From: Porphyra umbilicalis
Taxonomy: Eukaryota; Rhodophyta; Bangiophyceae; Bangiales; Bangiaceae
Direction of reading: 5' to 3'
Assembly: GCA_002049455.2 (NCBI GenBank)
Contig: KV918785.1
Coordinates: forward strand, 186,001-250,000
Length of the DNA stretch: 64,000 bases
The notes below the pieces were generated by a model. That model did no database searches, had not been told where the DNA came from, and saw only the letters and a list, made by a program, of their open reading frames with translations. This document shows, piece after piece, positions 21,660 to 33,850 of this stretch (position 1 is its first letter; each line of letters begins with the position of its first letter). The position numbers were made by a program, and so were the translations under genes.

Positions 21660-22031
21660 ACCTGCATCGGCACCGACAGACACACCGGTCCGGAAAACTT
21701 TCCTACCACGTCGATTCAACTGACACTGGGGGGTATTTATTCCGATGAGCGATTGCGGCCGAACATATCTTCACGCATTTGGATACTCGAATCAAGCCAC
21801 CACCTTCCAAACGAGGCAGTTGCATGCGCTTCACCGTGACCAGCAGAGACCCTTGCCACCGTCGACCTTCCTGTCTGACAACGGATGCGACTATATCGCC
21901 ACGGACGCCACGCTGTCACAAGAAACGAGCGGCATCGTGCACAGTGGAACCTGTATATGTCACTCGGCGTCCACAAAGCTAGAAAAAAGCTCCTGATTGT
22001 ACCAGACGTGGTAGCAGCCGCCTCGCGCTAT

Positions 22032-24625
22032 TCAGCCAACCGATTCCAAGATACTCATGACGTCTACATACCGCCACGTCCCTGCGTAATCCGAAAACGT
22101 ATTCATACCCCGCACCTCGTCAGGATTGCCATACCGCCCTGTCCGGTCGCTCCGAGAGCGAACAAGTCGAACATAAGCGATAGCAGTCACACTACAAGAT
22201 CCCTTGCACAAAAGGAAATGCTCCACAACCCCGTAAGAGCTCTTCAAGAACGATTCTTCGTCCAATTGCGCAGCTGCCGTCTGTCGGACGACCGCACCCG
22301 CAGCTGAGGCATGCGTCTTCGGTCGGTTGTCTCGTCGAAGTCGCCGTCCCTGGCGGTAATTACCGTGCCGTCCCGCAGAGCTGCCCGGTAGCACATACGG
22401 GTGGTCATATCATCCCCCGCAACCTCCTCGTTGTACTGCCGCAGCGCCACAAGCTCGGCGCCGGCGAGCTCCACAATCGGCTTGACGGGGTGCAATAAGG
22501 CCACCTCGGTCATCTCGTCGTTGGGGAGGGACCACCGCCACGGACCGTCGCCCCCATCATCGGCATCAGTGCCGCCCTCGTCACCGACGGCCTGGCCGGT
22601 GACTGCCGTCCAGTGACTAGTACATCTGCAGCGCATACGCCTCAAGCAGCTCGGACCGGTGCCGCTTGGCAATCGCGTTGAAAAGAGAGCGTTGCGGCTG
22701 CGACCGACTGCCCGCCATAGACGGAAGCGTCCCGATGAAGCGCTCTAGCGGAAACTGCCAAAAGACCCACGCAAGGCCGCACTGCCGCACACTGGGCGCC
22801 ACATCGAGCAGCGCTGCAAAAACAAATAGGCAAACGTTCAGGCGCTCAAACTTTTCACGGTAGACAATGGAGTAAAAGGAGGTCAAGAAGCTAGCAATCT
22901 CCGTCTCGGCCGTCACCAGCTCGGCTGGCGACACCGGGGCTTGGAGTGAACAAGATCCTCCCCGCTCGGTACAAGCATATGAACATCGAGTATAAATCAT
23001 CTGGCACGCGCCCATTGGAGCATTGCCTCCCCACCGCACAGGAGTAAGAAAAGCCAATCCGCAGCCTTGAAGGAGCCGGCCTTCTTGTCAATGATCCGCA
23101 TGGCGCGAGCCTGCCGCGCCGGCACCGTGCGTGCCGCCACAGTGTACTCCCTCCTCATCATTTCTCGGTCGGACTGGTAACGGACGTACGCGTCGACGAC
23201 ATTTTTCTCCGCCTGGAACTTTCCCGTGGCGAGCGCCCAGAACTTGGACACGACATTGCAGAAAAACAAGTGCATTCTGTCGTAGGGCGCGGCGCTCGCA
23301 GGCCCCATCGCCCACGGGTAGGACAGCGACGGGAAGGAGACCTTTGTGTGGGGACCGGAAGTGAGTGGGGTTGACCAGCCGTTGACGCCCATCAAGCGGC
23401 TGAGGGCGTTGATATGCGCGCCTACATCTCAGCAGTGCGCATCGCCTCCACCGCGTCCGCGTCGGCTTGAATCCCACCGTCGACAGCCAGCTCCTTCTGG
23501 TCATCGGCGCTGCAATCACCCGCACCAGCAACTGCTCCGTGCGCGCCGCCGCGTGAGTCGCTGGCGGGAAACATCACTGAGAAGAGCACAGTGCCGGTGC
23601 GTGCGTCGATTGGGGGACACTAGTAGGCCTTTCTGCTAGCCAATGCCCCATGGAAAGTCCAAAAGCGGTTTGGCGTGAATCCAGGATGGCCAGTCATGTG
23701 TGTGATCTTTTGCCCCGCCGGTAGGTCAGTAGTGATCTGCACGCAGAAGCCACGCCGCATGTGGGTGCCCCCCTTCCCGTTGATGTACATCCCAGGGACA
23801 CCGGCGGCAAGTGCGTTGAGCTCCGCCATGAGTGGCGCCAAGAACGAGTCCAGGTCCGCTGGCTTACCTGGACCGGGCGTTACGAGAACCGGTAGCGTAC
23901 ATACAATCTTGGTCCGCATTTCTGGCGGCAGTCTGAGGATGGTGACGACGACCGACCACCTCTTGCAGCCCGTTTGCCGCCAGAAGTCGAAGCCGTCAAG
24001 TGCCATCCCCAGCGCGATGTTGGAGTCGCTGACGATGAGCCCGTCCTTGACCTGCTGCCGAAGCGTAGCGCCATTGAACCAGTCACTAAGCGAGGTGACA
24101 TCAATCTCTGCAGCATACCTCAGGGCATAGGCTATGTAATCCGGAATGGCAGCCGATAGCATGAGTTCCGCAAGCATCATCAGCAGCCACGGGGTGAGGG
24201 GCCAGTACGGCATGACCCGTGCCGGTACCGACGCCTGCTTGAAGAGCGGCGCGTCGCAGTGCAGGCACTGGTCTCCCCCATCGTAGCTGTTGTAGAATGT
24301 CGTGCACCTGTTTGGGCAGCACGAAATGGGAATGGCTGCTAGATGCACGCTCGACTGCACAAAAGACGCGACGCGGGCGGGAGTGCGCAGCCGGCGACAG
24401 CCACCGCGCAGCTTGAGGAACTCGGCTACATGTGAGCGCGTGAGCTTGTAGTGCGCCGCCCATACAACGCCGGCCACGTCGTCGATGGACCAGCGAAAGT
24501 GAGCCAGCGAGAGGCGCACCCCGTTGGCATCTAACGAAAGCAGGTCTTTCAGCTTTTGGAGTGCGTCCCGGTTGTCTTCTGCCAGCGCGTCGTAGATGTA
24601 CCAGGCGTCTCTGGCGTTCCTGTTG
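22032..24625 (-). pseudogene. Tnp2/CACTA-class transposase (Transposase_21-like), broken
   Basis: Four consecutive minus-strand blocks match the order of Tnp2-family transposases. Block 1 (24625-23620) has CPNRCTTFYN, then KRWSVVVTILRLPPEMR, GPGKPADLDSFLAPLM and DLPAGQKITHMTGHPG. Block 2 (23430-22997) has GVNGWSTPL and PYDRMHLFFCNVVSKFW. Block 3 (23057-22617) has SFYSIVYREKFERLNVC and WVFWQFPLERFIG. Block 4 (22672-22032) ends with YGVVEHFLLC and AIAYVRLVRS. An in-frame TAG (23620-23622) and at least three frame changes separate the blocks; one, near 23427, has no splice-like sequence. It reads as a decayed or badly sequenced copy of one gene. Its N-terminus abuts the 37-bp repeat at 24635. 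Confidence 0.75.
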
Positions 24626-24634
24626 TCGCTTTGT

Positions 24635-24671
24635 CGGTGCCCCGTCGGCTTTGCGGGCAGGAACCACTACA
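24635..24671 (+). repeat. 37-bp direct repeat, copy 1
   Basis: It starts CGGTGCCCCGTCGGC and ends AACCACTACA, and differs from 26104-26140 by one base. A looser match (ccaggcgt...ttgtcgct) continues upstream of both copies. It lies between the Tnp2 remnant and the plus-strand ORF. Confidence 0.7.
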
Positions 24672-24846
24672 TTTGGTGGATCAGCGGGGGACAGGGTTTG
24701 GCCCTTCTTGATCAGTCGGGTCTACCCTGTGTCAGTTCTCACGGTGGCCTTTTTGCTGAGGTTTGTCGTACCCTTGGGTGTGACTTTTGTGTTGAGATTG
24801 TCTTTGAGAATTGATTGTTTCCGCAGGAGGACGAAATCTTCCCGCC

Positions 24847-25740
24847 ATGGACACCACTGGGGTGACGGAGACCGGCGCCCCGGGCGCCGGCAACCCGTCA
24901 CGGGGCGACCGTGACGGAGCTAGCGAGGGCTCAGGGTCTCAGAACCCCGGAGGGATTTCTCCTCGGCAGGAGCGTCACGCCGGCACCGCCACGCCAGAGC
25001 GTGGCGTGCCAAGCGACGGGGGTGGAGACGGAAGGGTATTCCCGTCTCTTCCCCCCCATGGTGCGGGGGGCACAGGCGGAAGGGTATTCCCGTCTCTCCC
25101 CCCCAAAGCACCTCCTCGTGAAGGTGGTGACCGGGCCCCAACAGGGGCCCAAGAAGCGGCTGCCATATCGGAAGCCCCTCGGGATTCGTTGGATGCTTTG
25201 ATTAGCCCCTTACACGATCGACTGTCTCTTACAGAGACAGCCCTCGGGTCCACCAGACGGTCCCGGCGCCGACGTCGGCGCATGAGTTCCTCCTCCTCGG
25301 ACGGAGAGAACTCCGGGGGAGATGGGGGCCGCCATGTGCCCCGTCGATCGGTTACCCGTGCCCTAGGGCACTGTGGGGAAACCCTTTCTCCTCTGATGAC
25401 GCGATCCCCCCGGTATGAGCCGGGGGAGGGACCGCGAGCACACACGCAATGCCCCTAGAGGGGGTGGTGTGCGGCACCCCTTCGGGGCGCATGCCAGGTG
25501 GCGCTTAGGGCCACCCCCCAGGCTTACATCCCCCTTGCCCAGAGGCAGAGGGGGGGGCAGGGCCTGACGCGGACGAGGGGCCACGCGACCCCTCGATCCG
25601 GGCCCCCTAGAGGGGTCTGGAAGCTTGTGGAAGCTCCTTTGGCTGGGGAGAAGCCCGGGGTCGAGATTAGATCTCGGCCACTGTCGATATCCCACGAGGA
25701 CTTCGATCGGAGACTTGAAAATCTGGGGATAAGTCCCTAG
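24847..25740 (+). pseudogene. Pro/Gly/Arg-rich ORF of a mobile element, one in-frame stop
   Basis: The frame opens at ATG 24847 (ccgccATGG context) and continues to 25740, broken only by TAG 25456-25458. The first part is low complexity, with a 17-codon internal duplication (GRVFPSLPP, twice near 25030-25105) and an Arg/Ser-rich block (RRSRRRRRRMSSSSS). The last part looks globular: RSRPLSISHEDFDRRLENLG. It might be a gag/ORF1-type RNA-binding protein or the accessory gene of the neighbouring Tnp2 element, divergent from it. No zinc knuckle, protease or reverse transcriptase follows. Confidence 0.35.
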
Positions 25741-26103
25741 TGATGTATTGGGCAATTTCAGTCCAAGCTGGCTTAAATCCAGGGACCATATCTCTCTTCC
25801 AGTGGAAGGGGGTCCCTTGATTTGTGGCTGGGGCCACCAGGACCCCGCATCAGGGACCGTGGCCCGCCGGGCCCCGGCCCCCCTACGACCGTCTCTTCCT
25901 GGGTCGGGATTGTGCACGTCCTGCGTCTTGTTTCTGAGGGTATATGAGTGTATGCTTTGGGGTCATCGTGCGTACTCGAATACATCAGCGTTGCGTTTGC
26001 GTTAGTTCCGGCGTTCTGGTGCGCTCCGCGCCCTGTGATCCAGGCGTTTGTGTTCTTTCTCCTTTGTGTCGCTACGCATCCTGTGCTGGGATTTCTGACG
26101 GGG

Positions 26104-26140
26104 CGGTGCCCCGTCGGCTTTGCGGGCAGAAACCACTACA
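26104..26140 (+). repeat. 37-bp direct repeat, copy 2
   Basis: Second copy of the repeat at 24635-24671, 1,469 bp downstream in the same orientation. Together the copies bracket the 24847-25740 ORF, which could reflect repeated 5' segments of an element or short terminal direct repeats. Beyond it lies G-run-rich sequence to about 26640. Confidence 0.7.
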
Positions 26141-26639
26141 GGGAGGCGGCGGGGGGGGGGGGGCGAGGGTCAACAGAATCAAGAAGCGGCGGGCACCACT
26201 GGGGGGGGGTGGACGGCACGTCGTGGGGTGGGAGGAGGAAAGAGTCGGCGAGCACCGCGTCGCAACCAGCGCAGATGGGATACGTCGCGGGCTGGAGAGG
26301 AGGAGTCGCGGAGTTGCACTTGGTGGAGGGGGGTGACACTGGAGTGTGCGTGCGGGCCCACGGGGAGGGGTGGGGCCAGCATGCGTCACGGGGGGTGTGG
26401 GGGCCGCGAGACACCGGCGCGGGCCGCACGCCACGCCACGCCGGCGCGGCGTGGGCCCAGTCCGGTCCGCGGATCGACCTCGACAATCCCTCTGGGACGA
26501 GGATCAGGGGGGGGGGGGGGGGTGGCGGTTGTGGCCGGCACTCGGCCAGGGGGCCGGGCCGGACCCCCCTCCTCAGGGTCGTCGCGGGACGGGCAGGGAC
26601 GCCCGTGTGTGGCGGTCGCGGGTCCCATAGTTGGAAGTG

Positions 26640-27430
26640 AGGTTGGCATTTACCGAACGTTGCGATTCTGGATACCGTTTCACGATCGGTATACCGATTT
26701 ACCTATTTCGTACCGATATCTCGGTATGTTCAGTTTCTTGATAACTCCAATCCTTGGGATGTGTAGTTAGAGCACCACTTGCGTTCGTACCCTCCCTCAT
26801 AGACCATCACAAGACCCGACCGTACCAGCTGCTCGCCTCTGCACCCCACCAAACCAGCGCCACGATCTCGACCGTGACTGACCTGGGCTAGCTTGGACCC
26901 GTCCCTTCGCCCCCCCGTTAACGATTCTCTTGCATGCCAAGCCACGCACTTTTTTCCTCATGCATCATGTCGATAGCAAACTGCTCGCTCACCCTGCTGC
27001 CCACAGTATGACACAAAGGAATCTTGGTGGCGCAGAAGTTGCGCAACCGTCACACTACCTTCTGGAGATACCCAGGCACGTCATGAGATGGCAGTGGGCA
27101 CCCTTGCTCGGGCAGAGCTGGCCACCTTGACTGGCACGGGAGGGTCTGTTTGCCAGACACTGGAGATGGTGCGCTGACTATCTCATTTGTCGCGGCTGGT
27201 TTGCTGGTCTGTCCGGTCGGTGACAAAATATAGTGGGTCTGTCACGTGCCTCGCTCGTTGTGTCGCATCGGTCGAGTTCCTCCCAATTTTAAATACTAAT
27301 ATAAATACCATACCGACATGTACCGACCGTCGAGCGAATGGCCAATACCGATTATCGATCGGGATACCGACCCTTACCGATTTCGTTTATCGACCAAGTT
27401 AACCGATATGCCAACCTTATTGGAAGGGGC
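26640..27430. repeat. AT-rich stretch with TACCGA/TCGGTA motif clusters at both sides
   Basis: Clusters of TACCGA, CGGTAT and TACCGAT occur at 26645-26735 and again at 27290-27415, around about 550 bp of mixed sequence without a gene. The two clusters are partly inverted relative to each other, as in the ends of a small non-autonomous transposon. Confidence 0.35.
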
Positions 27431-30400
27431 GTGGCCCCTCAGCTGTGGACAGCACACCCCCGGGGGTCACCCCAAAATATCCTGATCCGGGCCAGCACGG
27501 GAATGACCCGTCCGAATCTCCTGGAGGTCGGGTCTGGTCGGGGGTGGGACTTTTCCCCTGTGGGTTTCCCAACCCCACTACTTCTTGTTTGAAATTTTCG
27601 CTTTGGAGAGATTTATCTGTTTGGCGCATTTGAAGCGGCTACTTTGGCCGCCGGCGTTCGAGTTGGGGAGGGGTTTATTGACAGTGGGGACGCCGTCCCC
27701 GTCGCCGTTCGATAAAACCAACTGTATTCCAGGCACGTACGTGCAATACCCTGGCCTTCAGGGCGGTGGCGCGCTCGGCGACGCAGAGATACCGGGAAAG
27801 CCGGCCGGCTCCATGGCGGCGAGCACGCACGGGGGCACGTGCAGCCACGTTGCCGTGGCGGGGGGGGCGTGGGGCGGGGAAAGGGGTGCCGCCGCCGCCG
27901 CCGCGGCGGCGGCGGCCCGCCGGCGTCGTGCAACTCCTACGGGCGGGGCCGTCACCCCGCCGCGCAGCGCACCTGCGCGCGGCCGACAAGGCGCACGGGC
28001 GGGCGGATGGGATCGACCTGCGCGCCACGGGGCGCCTCTAACCGTGCCGTGAGATGGCGTTTGAAACCGCCGACGTGCCGCTGCAACAGAAGCCGGCGCG
28101 TAGGCACGATCACCCGCTGGTCATCGCGGGCGCGTCGAACCCCTGAAGTCGCTGCACGCGGTCGCCGCGCGCAACTCGGGGAGGTGGGGGGGGGCAGGGG
28201 GGCAGGCGCCGTCTGGGCCCTGTGACCCTTGTGGCAGGACAGTCCTTCTCAGCCGCGTAACTCTATTCGCTTTTAGCGTCATCGCAACCCTTCCAATGCT
28301 GACACGCCCTCAGATCCCTGAGGACACGAATGCAGACTGCCGTCTCTGAAACGAAGATCAAGTCCCGTTATCTAAGTATATGTGTGCATCACTACACTTT
28401 GAGAGCACCCTGTCCTAAAGGCCAGGGAACTTTGGACTAAGATTCCCCCCTCGGCTTTGCCGTGATCCTCTCCTCCCGTTGGGGGAAGGCTGGGCTGTGC
28501 GTCGATTTCCGGGGCAGCTCCTTCGACGGGCCGAGCTGATCAAGTGGTCACTTCGGCTGGACGACGAACCAACGTGGTGGTGCCTAGAACCGTACAGCGA
28601 GGGCGCATTCCCCCCCCCCCCCCCAGTTTCTTCGGCCCCGTGGTTTACAAGGTACGTGAGGGCAGGTGCGGTGTTCGCGGGGCCGTGGGAGTAAGTGGAC
28701 GGGGCCGAGGACGTCCACGATGTCGCAAATTCGCGGTAGTTGGCCAGAATCGGGCTCAGGGGGCTGTGTGGGAGACGTCTGCGTTGAGTTCTAAACCAGG
28801 GGGTCGTGTCGGCGCTGACTGCGCGGCGGTCTTCGTGGTCGCATCCGTTCCTGCATCACCCGCGCGCGGCGGGTGGAGGCGGTAGTCACCGTTGGTCACG
28901 ACGTTGCCGCGGCGCCAGCCGCCGACGCGGCAGTGAGCGGTGGACGACCGCTTGCACGACGCGCGCCCTCCCCCTGCCCCATCCACTTCCGCGGCGGCCT
29001 CGATGCGAGGCGGCGGACACGTGCCTGCCCCCGCGCGTAGGCCGCGGTGCCCCCTAATGTGGCGCGCCACCACGGACAGCGACCGCGCCCGCCCTCGCGC
29101 CGCCTGGTCCCGGTCGCCCCCCCCGCTGCGGCCGCCCCGCGCCGCCGCCATGGGCGACGCCCTGGGCGCGCATCGGCAGCGGCGGCGGCACCACCGCCAC
29201 CACCGCCCGACGGACTGGCGGTGACCCCACCCGTGGCGCGCTTAGAGGGCGCGCGGCCGGCCAGCGGCGGTGCTTTCCCGTCTTCATTTTTCTGCCACCG
29301 TGGACCCCCGTCCTACTAGACGACGCGCGACGCAGGCGCTCCCCTTCCCGCGTTCGACCCGCCCCGTCGCCAGCCGTGCGCACGTCGTAGCCGCTGCAGC
29401 GTCGGCCTCCGGGTGCGGTCGGGGGCCGCGGAGGTGGGGCGTTTGCGGCCGCGGATGCACGCGCCCGTCGTCCTGCCGGCGGCAGCCGGCGGCAGGGGCG
29501 GCGGCGGCAGCAGCGCGGCAGTCAATGGCGGTGACAGCGGCGGCGGCATGTCCGACCCCATTTGCAAATGCGCCCAGCCGCCAGCGGCGGCCGCAAGAGC
29601 TCCGTCCTGCGGCCGCTGGCGCGCGCACTGTGGCGAGTACCCAACCGGAACATGCGACGCCGCAGGCAGCCGTCCGCCGCGTCTGTGCCCGCGCCCTCGA
29701 CGTGCGTGCCGGTAGCTCGCAGGCCGCCGCCCCCGTCTTCCGAACTGTCACGTGCGCGCGGCTTGCTTCCTCGCCGCCGCCATCCGCCCATCCGCGGCAG
29801 TCCGAATCGCCGCCCGACGCCCCGTGGCCGCCGCCGCCCCCGCCCGCCGCGCGACACCTGCGCTGGCGGGTGCGCGCCGCCCTGCCGAGAGCCGTTGTAC
29901 ATCGCGCCGGCGCGGGGGGCTGCGGCGGCCGGCGGTGCGGCCGTCCGCTGCCGCCGGGCCAGCGGCTTGGTGGTGGGGTCGGCGTGCGCCGACCGACGGT
30001 GGCGGTTTCGTGAGGGGCGACCGCTCGACGGGGCGGCACCAGCCCTGCGCGGTGGGCGCAGGGGGCTCGACACGCAGGCTGCCCAGTGTGGGCCGCACCC
30101 GCCTGCGCGGTGGCCGCGGAGTGCTCGAGCGGCAGGCTGCCCGCGTCGACAGCGCCCTCTGCCGACGGCGCCGTGACGCCCGGGCCGTGGGGGGCCGCGA
30201 CAGCGGCCGATTGGGGCGCAGCCAATGGCGCCGCGACCGCGATCCACTGCAGTCGCTTTGGCCAGCTGCGGTGCGGGAGCCTCGTGTGAACCCGTGCGGC
30301 GCTGTGACCGGCCATAGGGCGCGTCAGGAGGCACGCGTCCTGGGTGGGCAGGGGCAGGCGGCGTTGCCGGCAAGGGCGGGCAGGGCGGGGGGGGTTGACG

Positions 30401-30739
30401 GGCACGTGGGTTGCGGTTGCGACGTGCGATGAAAGTGTCTATCTTTTTCAGTTCGGTTATTTTCAAGTTCCCAGGCCAGGGTGTGTTAGGCACGTGCGAA
30501 GTGAAGCGCGACGCGGCATGTTTCGAACCTAAATAATGCTTCGGAACTTACACAAATAGATGGTCTTCGATCACAGCACACAACTCCAGGCCAAGGTGTT
30601 TTCGAGTACGCGCTTTCAGGTGACATGATGACGGCCCAATCTCTACAGTAAGCCTCGCGAACCCGCGAGTGTAATCTGGATGCATCGCTGCAGCAATGCG
30701 CGTCCCGGGACGCGCACTGCTGGCATCCCCGCTTGCCAT
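27431..30739. other. GC-rich stretch with no recognisable gene
   Basis: Two GC-rich blocks (27750-28200 and 28850-30420) carry long overlapping Ala/Arg/Pro frames on both strands, as expected from composition alone. None shows domain motifs. A moderately AT-rich interval (28230-28480) separates them, and a C-run occurs at about 28612-28625. The blocks may be remains of host genes or captured DNA. Confidence 0.4.
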
Positions 30740-30785
30740 CACCGTCGCTGCAGGGTGCAGGCCGACAGGAGGCCGAACGGAAAGG

Positions 30786-30925
30786 ATTGTTCGGGTTCAG
30801 GCAAACAAACGCCCATCTGTTGCGCCCCCTGTTCGGGCAACAAAGCCCGAACGGATTGCGATTCTGTTCGGCGCCGCTGTTGCCCCACTGTGTGGCGGTA
30901 TGAAATTCCCGAGAGAAGGTGAGAT
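30786..30925 (+). repeat. Left inverted repeat of the giant element
   Basis: It aligns in inverted orientation with 46205-46330 through several blocks: GCCCnTCTGTT, GTTCsssnAACAA-GCCC, GCGATTCTGTTC (12 bp exact) and a GA-rich block near the inner end. Identity is only moderate, as expected for an old element. Confidence 0.6.
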
Positions 30926-31460
30926 CTTTTCTTTCATTATAAATAAGGAGGAGTTATTTCGATTCGACCGCATCCAACTCTGCCGACTATCCTGCAGAAG
31001 ATTCCTGAAAATGTGTCGAACAATCGCGATGATTATCTTCCCAATCCGCTCGAGTCGTCCTGCAGATCGTATTTGGAACTTACCTGGTCCGATCTGACAA
31101 TCAGACTTGTCTTGGATGGCGGATGGTCCTGAGATCAGACCAGGAACTGTTTTCCAGATTGTTTCCAGGACTGTTCCGCAGCGTATCTCGTGGCATGGCC
31201 ACTGGACCAAACGACAAACAAATCCGTGCGCGCGTTGGACCGACTGGTCTAGCGTTCGAACAAGATCCGATCTCCATCCTGTACCCGTAGAATGAGTACG
31301 CGGACGGGTTCCAGACTGTCTTCAGAGCCAGGCAACAGCCTCGACGAGAGATAACAGTGTCGTCACGCGATAAGCGCATACCCAGGATAAGTTCAGAACT
31401 ACGTCGGTGCCCGACATGACAGACAAAGCACAGGGATAGCTGAGAATAAGTCCTGCAGAT

Positions 31461-31915
31461 AAAGCAGCAGGACAGCCTTTGGAACGATCCTGTCGACAGT
31501 TAGTATTTTTCTTCATCCGATCGCTTGATACTCTATCCGGAGATCTACCGCCTGGCATGTCAGCAGGACAGCCATCGGAACGGTCCTGTCGACAGTTAGT
31601 ATTTTTATTCATCCGATCGCTTCCTGCTTTTTCTGGAGATCTGCCGCCTGGCATGTCACCAGGACAGCCTTCGGAACGGTCCTGTCGACAGTTATTATTT
31701 TTATTCATCAGACTGCTTTCTGCTTTATCTGGAGATCTGCCGCCTGGAATGTCACCAGGACAGCCTTCGAAACGGTCCTGTCGACAGTTATTGTTTTTAT
31801 TCATCAGACTGCTTCCTGCTTTATCTGGAGATCTGCCGCCTAGAATATCGGGAGGACAGCTCTCGGAACGATCCTGTCGACAGTTGTTCTTTTTGTTCAT
31901 CAGATGTGCCATGAT
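31461..31915. repeat. 96-bp tandem repeat, about 4.7 copies, near the left end
   Basis: Unit starts are evenly spaced at 31481, 31577, 31673, 31769 and 31865. Each unit contains GGAACGGTCCTGTCGACAG or a close variant. The period is a multiple of three, so a minus-strand frame (32-aa repeat with NCRQDR) stays open, but this looks incidental. The array probably acts as subterminal binding sites, together with CCAGGACTGTTCC-type motifs at 31130-31175. Confidence 0.85.
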
Positions 31916-32231
31916 CATGACGCTCATGTCTTCTCCACGACCATTCGTCAGAAAAAGTAAGGAAGATTATGTCAGAAAAAACAAGGCAGATTATGCCGGA
32001 AAAATGGATGGAAAAACGACAGAAACGAGGAAAAAAGGGACATGCATGGACAAAAAAACATAGAGGTCAAGAAAATGGGAGAAACAGACGACTCTGGATA
32101 CCACAGAGGCCAAGAAAACGGCAGCCAGAACAGGTCACAGATCGTGTTCGCCTTCGTCGGCATGGAGCAGTCGTCCGTGTCAGCGTGGTGGATCATATGA
32201 AACTCGCTTCAAGCAGACCGATAGGAGTGAG

Positions 32232-33850
32232 TTAGTCCGGTTCCTCGTCTGAGAGATCAACATCTCCAGCCTTGAGGTCCTGCAACTCATCCCGCATGCA
32301 CCGCACAACGCCCTTGCGAGCCTCGTGGCTCTCTGGTCGCAAAAAGTTGGGGCACTCTGCCATGTCAACGTAGCTTTTCAGACAGGCGGCTCCGGCTGCT
32401 CGCACAGAGGTCCACACTTCGCTGGCGTCCAGAAACAAAAGCTCAGAAATGATGGCCGCCGCCGCTCCATTCATGTCAAGCGCGCGGACCAACTCGTTGT
32501 GGCCGTCCTTCAGTCTCAGTCGGTAACCAACGCCTGGCTTCTCAGCTTGCGCGCCGGCGGCAGAGGCACCCGACACGGCTGCAGCAAGCACCACGCGTTC
32601 CATGGACGCCTCCTGTACGTCATCGTCCATGTAAACTCCCAAGGTGCGATACGCGAGCAGCCGAGCAGAGGTGCGACGCCTGTTGCAGCGAGTACGAAGA
32701 CCCTTCTTCAGAGCCACTTTCACAGCACGTCGATGGCCCGACCAGCCACTTGTGGTGTAGTCAATCTGGTTCGCATACTTCTCAGCCGCTTTGGTCATAA
32801 CTGCTCGGAGAGGGCGAGTACAGTCTCTATTGGGGCCTTCCAGTTGTCCAGGGGGGGCCAGCCATGAGAGGCAATTGTGTTCGGGCGAGTCGGCGGTGCT
32901 TCCATTCGTTCCGGGGCTCACTGTTCCATTGGAAATTTTCCTTAACATGGCCTGTGCGTATCGCGAAAAAAGAACACTCAGGTCATCCTGGTACAGCAAA
33001 ATATGCAACACGTCGACAGCAAGGCACGAGTACGTCGACGATGTGTACGGGTTAGACACGGTGCGATTCGTGGTACGATAGTAACAGATCGCGGAGCACC
33101 TCTCTCTCATACCATGGGCCAAAAGCTATCGAGTCTAGTGGTCAACGTACTCCATGTGCAGTCCAGACACTAGCGAATAGGGCACCACTGACAACTGGGG
33201 ATGGCGGCGGAGCATCAGGAGCTTCATCAGCCCTGCTACTCGGCATCACTTCGACGCGCAAGACGCCGTCTCGTTCAACGATTGTCCGCGCAAAAGCGTC
33301 CTGGCGTCTCAGTCCAGGTGTGGGCTCCGCAACCCCGATAGTACATCAGTCAACGTGTGTCTTTTCCCAAGCGCAACAGAGTCTCAGTGAAAGTAGGTCT
33401 CTGTGCAACCGTAACAGGGCCCCAGTCAACGAGTAGTACTCTGAGGAGCAGGGAAGAGAGTGCCACGACAACACGTTTGAGATCTGTCCAAGAGAGGACG
33501 TACGCACACAGCGCACACAGCGGACCGGTTGGATGCAGACGGCGCTGGGCGGAGCTGCACCGCAGGTGATCTCCTGAGCAGGCACAGGTATCCGCAGGTG
33601 ATCTCCTAAGAAGGCACAGGTATCCTGGAAAAGCCGGATACAGCGCGAGGGCGACGCAGGCTTCTGATCTGCGGCGGGAGATGAGGTTCGCCATGACCAT
33701 AAATGTACGTATTTCCCTTTGCGCGTAGTATTTATCACGAAGATTAGAAGCACACGTTGGTGCAAGGAGCCCAAATGCTCTAGTCGAGCGGGCCGGTCGG
33801 GCGAGGCCGAGGATCCCGTACGTGCTGCATGCGTTAAGGTCGTACATTTC
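32232..33850 (-). pseudogene. Unknown minus-strand gene of the giant element, broken upstream
   Basis: An intact frame spans 33122-32232 (296 aa). It has a basic stretch (RRAVKVALKKGLRTRCNRRR), an Ala-rich middle and an acidic C-terminus (LKAGDVDLSDEEPD). Protein-like sequence continues upstream in other frames: TIVERDGVLRVEVMPSSRAD around 33180-33310, and NLRDKYYAQREIRTFMVMA within 33847-33350. The whole is probably one gene with introns or frame breaks. I recognise no domain. Position near the left end and outward orientation suggest an accessory or DNA-binding protein, but this is inference. Confidence 0.4.

Noticed and set aside
31322-31927. 201-aa minus-strand repeat protein
   Set aside because: Open only because the 96-bp units lack stops; the nucleotide words match non-coding subterminal motifs at the other end of the element.
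32232-33122. YMDDD in the minus-strand ORF, similar to the reverse-transcriptase YxDD box
   Set aside because: The surrounding residues (LGVYMDDDVQEASMERV) do not follow the hydrophobic pattern of RT motif C, and no other RT motif is present nearby.
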